NCBI GenBank assembly: GCA_025677825.1
Contig: JAIXMO010000078.1
Location: 1-64,000 of the forward strand
Length of the DNA stretch: 64,000 nucleotides
Direction of reading: 5' to 3'
Origin: Helicostylum pulchrum
Lineage: Eukaryota > Mucoromycota > Mucoromycetes > Mucorales > Mucoraceae
Shown: positions 51,201-62,838 of the stretch, piece after piece
Layout: the number at the start of each line of letters is the position of its first letter
How positions within the stretch are numbered: the stretch's first letter is position 1
The notes under the pieces: generated by a model
Databases searched by the model: none
The model's input: only the letters and a program-made list of their open reading frames with translations
Told to the model about the DNA's origin: nothing
Translations under genes and position numbers: made by a program

Positions 51201-54200
51201 TTTGTGCCTTGACTTCAAACGCTTCTTGAATTGCATTACGATTTGATTGTTCTACCAGACCAGTTTTCCAAATAGACCTTAATCTAGCCTCAAACGGATC
51301 ATCTTCGAATTGAAAAGTAAACAAATCACAGACAAGTTGCATATGAGGTATCACGACAGGCGTCTTTTTTTCTGTAGGACCAAAGAACAAGAACGAATTA
51401 CCTTTATAGATACGTGTATGTGACGCCTTTACTGCTTTGATTAAAGTCACTGTACTATCGACAAAGCTACTCAATTCATAACCATAAGGGATACGCAAGT
51501 AGAGCTTGGACATTGATAACTGGTTTGATTTCTTTAATGTACCCGTATTAAAATCAACATCCTTTTCAATTACAAATCGCATATTATCCATTTCTAAAAG
51601 TTGATCCCAATGACCTGGTCTACGAGGAGCAGCTCCGTACAAGGTCAAGTTTCGAATAGCAGTAGATGGTACCTCTCCTCGATGCTCCACATCATTGTGC
51701 CACTGAGTTCTTAAACTATCCATGCGAATATACAATTCAGTGTCTCCACCGGGTAAAAATACGTGAACGTCACTACGATTGATTTGGAATTGAAGATTTT
51801 GAACTGTAACCTTTTTAGCAGTGGCTGGTGACTTGGGTTCAGCATTCTTTTTCGGAAAACAACGTTTAATTAAATCCATGGTTGAATGTGCCAATATAAG
51901 AACGGTATAATGATTGGAAATAGAGTAATGAACACCATTCTTTTTAACTACAACAGAAGGTATGAGAATAATACGTTGAGAGAATTCGAGTACCATTTCC
52001 GTTCTGGTATTAATACGTGAAATCCAAAGTAAAACTGATTTTTTATTCTCGTGGTGGTGCCAATTAAGTTGATTGGAATCGTGGTCAGCTCTAAATATCC
52101 TTTCCAGAACGATATGTTGAAGTGATAGACGAGATGTTCCAAAAGATACCTGGTGTGAACCTTTGCTTTCTGAAGCAGCGATTGTTTCATTGTCATCATC
52201 TGAATCCTCTGTTGATACTGATCCGATACTATGACTGAGTTGGTGCTTTCCACGTGTCGCCGCAAATATACGAGATCCATTAAATACAAAAGACACTTGT
52301 TTAATTGAAGCAATCATGCGTACACATATATCGTTTTCGGGCGCGTTATCGAGAAATCCAGTAGGTATCGACCGTTTTCCATTCAACCCCTTATCCATAC
52401 CTTCCAAAACTACAAGCATATTTTTGATTTTCATTGAAGTCTTGAGAATCGAAATAAATCCAAATATATCTGTCATATTATGAGGAGTATTAACTTGAGC
52501 CTTGATAGATGTGTTGTTATTCTTGATATTGGTTTTGATTTGACCTGCAATATTTTTTACCCAAAATTCCAATTGACTTTCTTCTTTATTGGTAGTCTTT
52601 GTCCATAAATTCAACACGGGTGTATCCACTGTCATTTCTACATTAATATGATGTGCATCAGGATCCCATACAACATGAATACGTTGGGCTGCTACATCTT
52701 CTACAAAATTAACATTTAATCGAGTAAACACGGTAGTTTCAAATTCTTTCACTGATATAAAAGCATTGTTTGGTTCTGATTTTTCTTGTTTCTGCAATTT
52801 AGGTTTTAAACTGTCAATAGTATTTTCAAAGCAAGTGTTTTGAACCACGATACGTGTAGACGCCTTATAATGCCATTCGATCGCATTCTTTTGAGCTGTT
52901 TCGTTAATTCCTTTAGATTTCCAACTTCTTCTAAACAAATTGGTCCATGAAGGTCTGGATTGAGATTGAATACGTTGTACAGGATTTGAATTAGGTTGGT
53001 ATTCTGTATGGTCATCAAGGTGGGTATACTGTGCGTTGGATGTAGTGGGTTGTACAGGTTCAGAGAATCTAGAAATAATTGAAACAGGTCGATTCTTTTG
53101 GGCACTATAAGTACCTGAAGCTTCCAATGTAATATCAGACCAAGAAATAATACCCATTTGCATACAAGTACTCTTCATTTGCACACGAGGATTGTCGATT
53201 TGAATAGACACACTTGCTCTTGGTAAATTGAAAAACGTACATGTATTATTTTGTTTATTACTCTTTACTCTTTGCTGTTGTTGTTGATGATGTTGCTTTT
53301 TCAACGCTAATTTTGCCAATAAGTCTGCTTTGGAAACATCTAGGTACAATATAGGTTCCAACAGTGTAAATTGAACGTTGATATACTTTTGATTCGGCCC
53401 CGAATCTTCACTATTCCAAAATAAATCTTCTTCGAAATCCACTGTAATAGGTTTTTTACTAGCCGCGGACATGATTAAACTTTGAGCTAAATTGACGTTG
53501 AATTTGATTTCCGGTAATGTGATCATCTTCATCTCTAGATCTTTTACTAACTGGTCAAATAATGTCCAATGTGTTAATCCAATTAAAAGCTGCAACTTGT
53601 AATAAGGGTCTACACCAGCTACCGAACTCTCTGCAATACCACTTAAATGAATTTCTTCCAGTTGAAGTGTACTATGATATTCATCTTGATGATGTACTTC
53701 CACAATAGTATTATCAATGCATAATGTTACCGATCGAAGTAATTGTATGATATTGGCTTTGTGGTGTTTATCCTGTTGCTTTTGATATAATTTATCAAAC
53801 CCAGATTTTTCGTTATTAGTTAAGGTAGATTGTTTAAGTCGATCAATTAAATCAAGTAAAAGGTTTAGATTTAACTTGAATGTATCTACTCGGGTATTGA
53901 TATCGACATCCTTTAAAGTAACACATCCAGCTGATAAATGACAAGATACCTCAATCTGAACACCAGAAGGCAAAGTCAACATTTCGATACGTTCTGGTGT
54001 AGTTAAAGAGATTGTTCCTACTTTAGCCATAATTTCGAAAAACTTCTCTTTAAATAAATGTTGAGCACGTTTTAAAGAATGTCGTTGATAACTAGAATGA
54101 AGGGTAGTTAAACGTTCAGATAATGTACGAAAATTATCAACAGAAGGGTTAGGAGAAGAAGGTACCGAATTAGGAACAGAGTTACAAGTCGAAGAAGGAA

Positions 54201-54771
54201 TAGTGACATTGGCAAATAAAACCGAGCTAAAATTAACGTCGTGCACCTTGATTTCAGCTTGTTGTTCAATATTCAGTTTAAAGTCTTGCACTTGTACGTC
54301 GACATAATTTGCGAGACCAGCCATTAATAACTGAGCAGGTAATGCCGATGTGAATTTGATTACATATTTAACAATGGATAAAGAATACCACCAAGGTATT
54401 TTTTTAAGAGAAGAACTGACTCGAGAAAACCTTTTGTTTCGTGTTGTTTTTTCTTTTTGTTGTCGTAAAGCAGCTAAAGCGGTTAAACTATGCAATTGCA
54501 CTTGAATATCAGCCACGTATATTGTAATGAATGGAGTTGGAGAAGATAAATTGGGCGTTCTTCTTAAACGAAGCTTGAGTTTTCCTACTTTTACTGACCA
54601 TAAAGCAGTTTCAGACGACTTGTGGTGATGGTATTGAATGTCATTAATTGAAAAGAATCCAATGCGTCCAAATTTAAAATGATATCGAAGAGATAAAAGC
54701 GACTTCAAACATATTCGAGCAAGACAAAAAGCCAAGACAATGCAAATATAATTGTAAAAGCTTAAAGACAT
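45244..54771 (-). CDS. FMP27: Fmp27/BLTP2 (Hobbit/SABRE) bridge-like lipid-transfer protein
   Basis: Very large tube-forming protein that bridges the ER and other membranes and conducts lipids. Eight exons (54771-51156, 51091-49692, 49631-48752, 48690-48548, 48476-46182, 46119-46005, 45945-45624, 45568-45244) sum to 9096 nt, 3031 residues, with every splice phase consistent. The N-terminus starts with one membrane anchor (YNYICIVLAFCLARICL), then repeated beta-rich RBG units. Diagnostic motifs are the GFWDK segment (SEKIGFWDKIRLIIHTR), the region HWLAWIPPEMLISYVKH (Fmp27 WPPW-type), and DFSRHKMLRCYFVTLAAVGG with EVNLHPLRVQMTHSFGKAL near the end. The C-terminal tail is Ser-rich. Length and motif order fit fungal Fmp27 (about 2,600 in yeast, longer in filamentous fungi). 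Confidence 0.93.
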
Positions 54772-56022
54772 TATTTATTCTCGACGATTACAAGTTATTT
54801 CTCTTTTTGTCAAACAGCTTTTTTAGCAACAATGAAATAAAAAAAAAAAGGGACGGAAATATACAAGTTTTTAGAGATGAGAAAGGTACATTTTGCTTTT
54901 TCAATACAGACCTCTTTTTTTGTATATATTACAAAAAAGGCAACTAAGATTACACTGTAAGTTTAAATATAGAACATTTGACTTTTAAAAACAAATAAAT
55001 GTCAATTGCCCATGGCTCTTTGCACTTCTCCAGTCGGGGATCGCTCCCCTTTTTGTAACCTACACTGACATGGCTATAAATAAAGATTATGTCTATCGCC
55101 ACCAATCGCTCTTATTCGACGTGACATAGAATTTTTTCTAAAGAGAGAGGGAAGCACAATCAAACTATTCGATTTCGTATCCGGAGACATAGTCTTTATC
55201 GAAATAGAGGTAGTATGGTGCTATCTAAAATTAATGACCTTGCCAACTATTAACATCTCCGTATTGTTTACTCCGTAAAAAAATTGGCGGTACCAGCTTT
55301 CGATACTCATAGTGAAACTTACTTGACAATATTTACAATCGAACCTTAGGTACATTCGGTGCTAATAGATATCTTTTTCAGACGCTTTTATTATTTTTAA
55401 TTCCATTGAGAGTAATATGAATGCTATTCATGTTAATTTATAGAAAATTTCCTTCTTCTTGAAAACACGAGTTTTGTTCTACTTTTCGTACTACCCTGTA
55501 TCACCTCGACCAGGATATCTATTGTGGTTGATCTCGTGCAAGTATACTTTTACATTTCTTGTGATCAATTTGGTAATGCAAAAAAAAGGGAAAATCTTGA
55601 TACACGAACAATTTATATAGTAAAACAGAGTTAGATTTCTCAGCCTTTGGTTGCTTTCAAACTGGGGTTAGGTCGCTTGACACTCGAGCAATTTTGTATA
55701 CTGGTGGCTTTTTTTCAAAAATAGCAGTAAGATCACCGAACTATTTCGATAAGATTGTCTCTTTTACTATTGGTATGTTGATCCACATTGACCTTGTAGT
55801 TTTATTCTTTATACATTAATTATACATGTAGAACATGTCAAACTAGTCGACATCAATTATACACCTTGAACATCCTTAATAAGAAAAGGAATATAATTTT
55901 TCGTTTGTTAGATTGTCGAGTGTAAATGATGTTTACAGGGTGTTTTAAGTGTTGAATAAGAAAAGATAAGATTTTATACTTTTTTTTCTTGGTTTTAAAA
56001 TATGTGATCGCTCATCCTAACT
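54772..56022. other. Intergenic, FMP27 promoter and left flank of locus B
   Basis: Upstream DNA of FMP27 and the sequence leading into Crypton-Fanzor locus B. No gene seen and no recognisable element boundary. AT-rich with scattered short GC patches. Confidence 0.4.
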
Positions 56023-56756
56023 TTGAAAAAAAATGCAACCAAGTTATCCAGAACCCAGTATCTTCTTCGCAGACCAGTCAAGAAAAGTACACCTGTCGAG
56101 GTTAATAACGAAGGTATTCAACGTATGGCTGATAACAGCTCCGCTATGCATCGCAATAACCAAATAATTATAGCGCAAGGTATGCCACATCGTCCTGTAA
56201 ACACGATCAAGGCATACACCGCTAAACAGGAAGAATGGAAGGTGAGTTTTCTTTTAGTAGCAAGCTATCTTTAAATTATGATATTAACATATAAATCAAA
56301 GGCTTGGTGTAACGATCAAAATTTTGAAGATGGTCGAACAGTATCTGATTCAAAATTAAGCTACTTTTTGATGGAGCATGTGTCTAAGCGTGGTCGTAAA
56401 TGTCGAAAATTTCCAGACAGACGTCCTATAAAGTTTGGAATGGAATCTTACAACGCTTATGTTAAAGCTATATCTGATCTGTGTAAGACGCAAAAAGCTC
56501 TGGGTTGGAATCCCAATGGTATAGTTTGAGGTCCTTTAGTAGCAACTTTTTTGGAAAAAACTAGAGGGCTTACTTCGCCGATCGTGGTAAGAATGGTCTT
56601 GATGATATATATACAAGAAAAGAACTTCAAGAAATAAGTGAATATTTCATAGCTAAAAAAAAATGATTGTCGTAGCTCAAGAGATAGGCTCTGTTTTTTT
56701 CTTAGCCATGCTATGCTTTACCGCAGTCAAAATGCTTTAGGGATGCAGTTTGCAAA
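56023..56756 (+). mobile_element. Crypton N-terminal remnant (locus B)
   Basis: Plus-strand equivalent of the Crypton first exon of locus A plus more of the recombinase. Exon 1 reads VEVNNEGIQRMADNSSAMHR and HRPVNTIKAYTAKQEEWK up to the GTGAGT donor at 56242. After an intron ending CAAAG (56301) exon 2 reads AWCNDQNFEDGRTVSDSKLS and FGMESYNAYVKAISDL, aligned with the Crypton at 33.6-35.8 kb (LGAESILVYVKAVTDLYN). After a stop at 56527 the similarity continues in broken frames to about 56755 (SRDRLCFFLSHAMLYRSQNA, keeping the first active Arg) and ends at an A run. The ATG present in locus A is GCA-like here, so the start is lost. HxxR, the Tyr and GCR1_C are absent. Confidence 0.75.
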
Positions 56757-57368
56757 AAAAAAAAAAAAATCGAAGTTGGGCATACGGATCACTTAAACAA
56801 TCAATATTTTCTATAATCCGAGAAGATTTCCAACAAAAACTAGCACATAGACATCTTTTCTCTTAAATTTAATAAAAAAAAAATGTACATATATATTTCC
56901 TTTTACTTTCATCACTAAATAATGCAAAAAAGCGTTTTTTTAAATCTAAAAAAGTAATTAACTTCGACTGAAATTTAAAGAGATTTGGAACTGTGGCGGG
57001 TCTTGGCGGGAAATAATACCCTCACAGTACTCTGGACACGGAAATGATCCACAGGATAGAAAGGTGGACTTTGGAAGCGTGGCTCAATTAAAACAGACGT
57101 GCCTATAACAGCAAATAATTGAGAAGGGCGCTATTAGTGACACTGAAATAAACAATAGCCTAACTAGTGGATCTGTGAAGAAGTACATCAGGACCAAAAA
57201 AAAACACATTTTGGACTGACATAGTCGAAAACCATTTTGATGATACATTGCTGTCTCTGATTAATCGATAAATTTCATGTGATTCATAACAGCATTTCTG
57301 TATTTTTAAATCTTTTTCTTGTTCATCTTTCCAGCTTCCTTTCTTTTCAACATAACCTTTTGATTTAA
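56757..57368 (+). other. Decayed spacer with a partial duplicate of the Fanzor N-terminal region
   Basis: From the A run at 56757 to the next open frame. The stretch 57040-57250 is a diverged copy of 57575-57790 (for example AGTGGATCTGTGAAGAAGTA against AGTGGATCGGTGGAAAGTTA, each followed by a GACATAGT..GAAAACCATTT segment). It therefore represents a tandem partial duplication of the start of the Fanzor gene, now non-coding. Confidence 0.55.
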
Positions 57369-60300
57369 ATGAAATACAGCAAAAAGAGACAGAAGCACAC
57401 TTACGATACTGAAAATTACGCTCCAAACCATTGTCCAATTTGGAAAACGAGCATAAAAAGAGGGTATGAAGTAGAATCCGTAGCAGGTTCAAGTAATAGA
57501 AAATGTGCCAAGGGAGACGAAAAAGCACAGAGAGATCGCGCTTTACAAGAAGCTCTTGGCACAGAAATGATCAAAAGATTAACCAGAAAGATAAAGACGT
57601 GTATTTTGCAGAAGGGAAATACGGCTCAGTTAAAACAGACGTGTCTGGAACAACAAAGAATTGAAAAGGGGACTGTTACTGACGCGGAAATTAACAATGA
57701 CCTAGCTAGTGGATCGGTGGAAAGTTACATCAGGAAAAACAAAAACAAAAATATAGCCTTTTAGACCGACATAGTTGAAAACCATTTTGATGGAATCTTG
57801 TCGCAATTACAGCAAGAAAACGTTACCGCATCTGAGGGCAGTTCTCGCGCTAAACCAGAAAACACTGCTGAGAATGTGGTCAATATGGATACCTCTAGAA
57901 CTTGCTCTGTTCAATTCTCAACTATACTTAGAGAAGATTTGCCTGAAGACATTTCACAGTGGTTTCAAAAGACACTGAAGGATTCTTTACGGAATACCAC
58001 TAACTACTTAACAGACTTCTCTGTTCGCCTATACAAGATTTTCCTTCAATAACCAGTTCAAATGTTTTTAGTTTTGGTGCTGCCAAAGGCGTCGCGATCA
58101 ATACAATTTTACCGATTGCCTACCAATCCAAGGAGGACGAATTTCTGGCACCCCATTATAAACCGGAATGCACCGATAATGATTTATTCCAACAGCAAAT
58201 GAAGACCTTGTTCAGTTCAGCTCATCTTTCAGCAGTTCACTCAAAGTATTACGGCGATGACGGAATACGAGCGGAAACCTTGAAAAAGTATCCATTACAT
58301 GCTGCTGTTTTTAAGCTCATGCCCACCGACGAGACAAATCATTTCAAGTGTGACGCTGATACTCACGCAATGAAACTGGCTTTAGCTGGTTACATGGTTA
58401 ACTTCTCAAACATGTGGAAAAAATCTAATCGTTTTTATAAACTATTGAACAACCTGTTGCAAGTTTTACTTAAAATACATCTCGCTCCTACAAGAGAACG
58501 ACGATATAAGGATTTTATTGCCCAAAAGAAGCAAGAAAAAATCGAACGTCATGGTACATCGCAAAAGTTGGTGAAAAAATCGAGAAGCGGCCTACGAAGA
58601 TTTTTTAAAAAAGAAAGAGCAAAACAGGAATATTATCAACAGAAAGTATCACAAGGTCATGAGCAGCGAAGTGTATGAGAGGAAAAGGTAGCAACGTGCA
58701 AACAAAAAATTCTCGATTTTGAGGAAAATATAATGAAAAAGGTACGTAAAGTCAATAATGTGTTTGAGACCACTACATTAATAAAAATATGCTATATAGC
58801 GCGAATCTTTGCCTTCGAGCAATATAAAAGAGGTATCTGAAGATGAAAAATCTATGGAACTAGAAGTTGCAAGCGAAATAGAACTGGATTATATTGAAGA
58901 TATTGAAGATCAAGATAATGAGCAAGAGCAGCGTAATGACACCGACCTGTCAACAAGGCGTTTATTCCATTTGCAGTCTATTATTAGAGACTTATTGTTG
59001 AAAAGTGGCAGGAAGTCTATAGGTGTACAAGACCTTAAAGATGCTTCTAATGATCTCGAGGACAAGGAAGTAAGTGTCTGTATGTTGATATTCAACTTGA
59101 TTGCTCCGTATATTTCTGATCATAAAAACAGAGGATCATTTGCGTATCAATTGCCCTTTCTGCTTAAGTGTAATCAAATATCTCTAGTAACTGAATACTT
59201 CAAATTTGTGGTAAAGTTATGTCCTATCATTAAACCAGGAAGTCTATCTTCCCTTCGGATGGATGCAGCTGGCTTATACAGCTTGTTTAGCTCACAGAAA
59301 TTTAAAGAAAAACCATTGAGAGTATTCGATCACAATAATCAAGAGATTACATCAAATAAAGCCGCGACAGATCTAAAATACGCCATGTTTGGATCATACT
59401 TCAATCTCCTAAAGGTCTTCCAACGTTCAGCAAGTTATAGACAAGTCTTTCAACATTACATGATATTTCTACCTGGGCTACAGACCGTTCGATTAATAGG
59501 AGAGATAAAAAAACCCACCATGTCAAACATTCATTGAACTACAGGAGCCGCAAGAACAAGCTCCGTCTGTCGTAGAGAAACAATCAAAACGGAAGATAGA
59601 ATCACAAGGAAAAGAAGAAAGGATGAAGTTACTTAGAAGAGAGCAGGATGACACTATGAAGGAGTTAAACTTGGCTCTTGAAGAAAGAAAGAAATGTACC
59701 GTGCGTCAAGATATGAAACAACTGAAAGGCCAATGGGTAAAAGGTCAAAAGACACACTCTAATCAAGTCTTATTCGAAAAAATAAACAAGTTGAAAGAAA
59801 AACGCGACGAGCTTCAACAAAAAGTATTCCTTTTGAGCAACAAGAAGAAGGAGTTAGGAAAGGAAATTTATTATTTAAACAGACGGGTTGGGGTAAATAA
59901 TAAGGAAGATGAAGAAGAACAACCTGTTGTCAAAAAGAAGTTAATCAGCTATAGTAACTATAAATGCATGGAGAAAACTGAGAACTTGAAAATGGATGAA
60001 GAGCTTCTGAACGGAAATTTGTGTATGTCCGGCACAGATAACGGCATCGTGACAATGACAGAAACATGCAAGTTAGATCTCGAAAAATTCAAGTACCATC
60101 TTAAACTTTACAATCGATACGATGCTCTAGAAAATGAAGGTAAATAATATTTTCTATTAATTTTAGAAGTCACTGAAGAGGACAAGGTCATGGCATACAT
60201 TCCCAAGACCATGAAAATCTACTCGAAGGATATCTAATATCGATCAGGCGGTAAAAGTGCTCAGGTAAATTTGATAAAAAAGAAGAAGCGTGGAGAACAA

Positions 60301-60980
60301 GGTCAACGTATCGTAGAAATAGAAAAGGAATTATATGAAAGCAGCCTTTGGATCGCCACAAGCATCGACGATTTGACAAATAAATATTCAAAGCATGACG
60401 GCTATAAGAGATTTTTATTACTCAAAAAACATGGTCAAGCAAAGAAGAAGATCCGAATTATCACTCCAACGTACAAAAGATCGCGTATGTTCGGAAGAGC
60501 GCAAATTTGTTGGAAACAAGTCGAAGTCAGTCATGTTTATTGGAGATCGTGGCTATGGAGTTGGTAGTAATATTAAAGGGCATATCAAATATGGCGGTAA
60601 ATGGAAACCTGCTATACACTTCAGTTTGTATCACAAACGAGCATTATACGTCACAGACATGTTTGTTCTGCTACGGAAAATTAGACCATCCATTAAAAAC
60701 GGTCGTATCAAAAAATGGCAAAGCATCTCTACGCTCCATCAAAGGGACGTTTGTTTGCAACAACAAAAAATGTCTACTTCAAAAATTATCTGCTACTCAC
60801 AAAGCTAGGGATGAAGTCTCCGCTCTTGCCATTGGTTTGTCTGGCGCAGCTAGTTTAATCCTTGACATCGCTTTCCCTTCTTCCGATCCAAACACCAGTC
60901 AATCTAAAACTGAAAGATTTAAAAACACTGCCGTTGCTTTCCTTAAACGAAACGCTTCTAGGCCCACTTTCCCGAAGTAA
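57369..60980 (+). pseudogene. Fanzor (TnpB-like) nuclease, heavily frameshifted (locus B)
   Basis: Long plus-strand relic on the same strand as the Crypton remnant. Pieces in order: 57369-57764 (IKRLTRKIKTCILQKGNTAQ), 57798-58052, about 58035-58678 (DETNHFKCDADTHAMKLALA), an intron 58742-58799 joining KK to RESLPSSN, 58809-59537, about 59528-60147, and about 60395-60980. RuvC I is CMSGTDNGIVTMTET (Asp present, about 60040). The second conserved block is SVMFIGDRGYGVGSNIKGHI (about 60530). The zinc ribbon is SQTCLFCYGK...TFVCNNKKC, and RuvC III is ARDEVSALAIGL (Asp present, about 60815). Lesions include TAG/TGA stops at about 57762 and 58676 and frameshifts near 58045, 59525, 60230 and 60620. 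Length if intact would be about 1,100 residues, at the long end of Fanzor1-like proteins. Identification by motifs only. Confidence 0.75.
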
Positions 60981-61367
60981 TACTTCTTAGTCTGATACTA
61001 AAGTAATTAAAAAGTTAGTGTCGTCAAAAAAAAAAAAGCCATCATTACCTTCCTAAAGTATTTTGGCTGGACTTGAAATTTAACAGGGAAAAAAGATAAA
61101 AAAAAAGTATTTTCTGGTCTTACGCCTAATTTTTGGAAAATACCCTACCGTAGAAAAGAGCGAAAAGGTTTGGGTGTACCGATTAATTTAGGGCTGTTAT
61201 GCAAATTCCTCATTTTACTTTTTTAAAAGGTGAAGAGTTCGGGCCGTGTTCCTTTAAGATCATGCCGAACTTTTAACTCGCTTAAAAGACTAGTTTATAT
61301 CCTAACACGAATAAATTCTCTTTATGTATTGTTAATAAAGTCTATAGACATGAAAACCAAAAAGGCT
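60981..61367. other. 3' flank of Fanzor locus B, with shared repeat and hairpins
   Basis: No gene. Contains the repeat shared with locus A (61065-61125), an inverted pair GTATTTTC/GAAAATAC (61107-61114 with 61136-61143) and a second inverted pair AGTTCGG/CCGAACT (61236-61242 with 61265-61271). In TnpB/Fanzor systems the guide RNA arises from the nuclease 3' end and adjacent DNA, so this is where one would look, but I see no direct evidence of an RNA gene. Confidence 0.4.
61065..61125 (+). repeat. About 55-bp repeat shared with 32941-32997
   Basis: Plus-strand copy beginning GACTTGAAATTTAACAGGG and ending GTATTTTCTGGTCTTACG, matching the reverse complement of 32941-32997 with few differences. 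It lies downstream of the Fanzor stop at 60980. Confidence 0.65.
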
Positions 61368-62344
61368 TTATCGCTTTGCAAACATTTGTGACAAGCTAGG
61401 CATATCTGCCAACATCTTTTGTGCGTCTGCTTGTGACTGATTGATTTCTTTGGCTCCCTCGGGATCTAGAAAAAAAACAGGTTAAAAATTTAAAACGCTA
61501 TGGTTGTTCGTTATTTAACAACTAACCCATCTCTTGCATTGCCTTCATCAACTTTGGCATAAAGAACATCATAATAGCACTAACACCCATCATTAAGAAC
61601 ATGGGATTCTTGAACATACTCATCACGTTAAAACCTTTACGTTCCTAATATATAGATCAAACCTTTAAATACTTTTTTTTCTTTCTTTTCGAAACCTCTT
61701 TTTTTTATAAAATAATACCATGAAATATTCTGAATCTGCTTTTGCTTGAATCTCTAATGGGTATGAAATCGAATTTCCTCTTTGATTCCAATCGATTCCA
61801 AGTCCAGTATAAGTAGCTTTTACGTTATTTTCCTCTACATCAACACGCAACTAAAAAATCGTTTTCAAAATGTAAATCCTTAAGTACATGAATCATTATT
61901 ATTTAAAAAAAATTTGTACCTTGGGAAATATATGTTCGATACTTTGGACTTCTAACAAGTAAGAACCTGCTTTGACATTAGGACTATTTAATGATAAGTA
62001 TCTTTCTCTGTCTTTTTTAAAAATAATAATGTAATCTTACATGTTGAATTCACCATTAGCCTTGATGCGGGCAGTATATTGAGCACCGTTAAGAGCTACT
62101 CTTGTTGTAGCAGTATCAATCTCTGACACATCTATAATCTTACATGTTAAATTGGAAATAAAAATAAAAAATAAAAACTTAAATGTTTACCAGGAATAAC
62201 AGCATTAGGTATAATTTTACCCTCGATATTCATTGCAGCAGCAGCAGCAACTAGGAAACTATAAAATTCACTTGTCAACTATAATTTTAATATCGTCTTT
62301 GTACTATCCATTTACCTAGCGATAACAATACTTAATAATTTCAT
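61368..62344 (-). CDS. EMC7: ER membrane protein complex subunit 7
   Basis: EMC7 is a lumenal beta-sandwich subunit of the ER membrane protein insertase. About seven short exons read on the minus strand from the ATG at 62344. Signal peptide MKLLSIVIASFLVAAAAAM (spanning the first intron), then NIEGKIIPNAVIP, TATTRVALNGAQYTARIKAN, PNVKAGSYLLEVQSIEHIF, LRVDVEENNVKATYTGLG, one transmembrane segment (FKNPMFLMMGVSAIMMFFM) and a cytosolic tail PKLMKAMQEMDPEGAKEINQ ending MFAKR. About 210 residues, usual for the family. The intron boundaries are clean and each keeps the frame. Divergent with the GT8 gene, about 500 bases apart. Confidence 0.88.
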
Positions 62345-62838
62345 AACGTGGTATGCGGGGAAAAAGGTAGGTTTTTATTTATTTATTTTCGTTCCACTTC
62401 AATTGATGTAAATATATTGATATCCCGAATGGGGGCGCGGTATGATACATGTAGAGTTAACTTGAAAAGGTACTAATATCTGGTATATGTCAGTGAGTAC
62501 ATGCTTGTTATTATCAGTGTCAATACAATGAGGCACCAAGTAAATAAGGTGACGATATTTTTTCGGTAAATAATTTATTATAACCGACTGATCTTCATCT
62601 ACAAAACGTATTTTTGGCGCATTATATATAAAAAATGGCGTAAGATAAGCGTAAGATAGGCACAACTTGCAATCAAAATAATCCTAAATATTTACGATGG
62701 CTGCAGATTTGTTTTTCTGTTTGTGGAATAGACCGTTTAATTTTGAACACAATGTTTCATCCTTTTTTGTTTTGTTTTAAAGTATCTTTTTTTTTCCTTC
62801 TTCTCTTTCTTTCCCTTTATATTCTTTACAATAGAAAA
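62345..62838. promoter_or_regulatory. Divergent promoter region of EMC7 and the GT8 gene
   Basis: Shared upstream region for two diverging genes. AT-rich; TATA-like elements occur (TATATAAAAAA around 62625-62635), but no specific operator can be named. A pyrimidine-rich leader (TTTCCTTCTTCTCTTTC) precedes the GT8 start. Confidence 0.4.
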
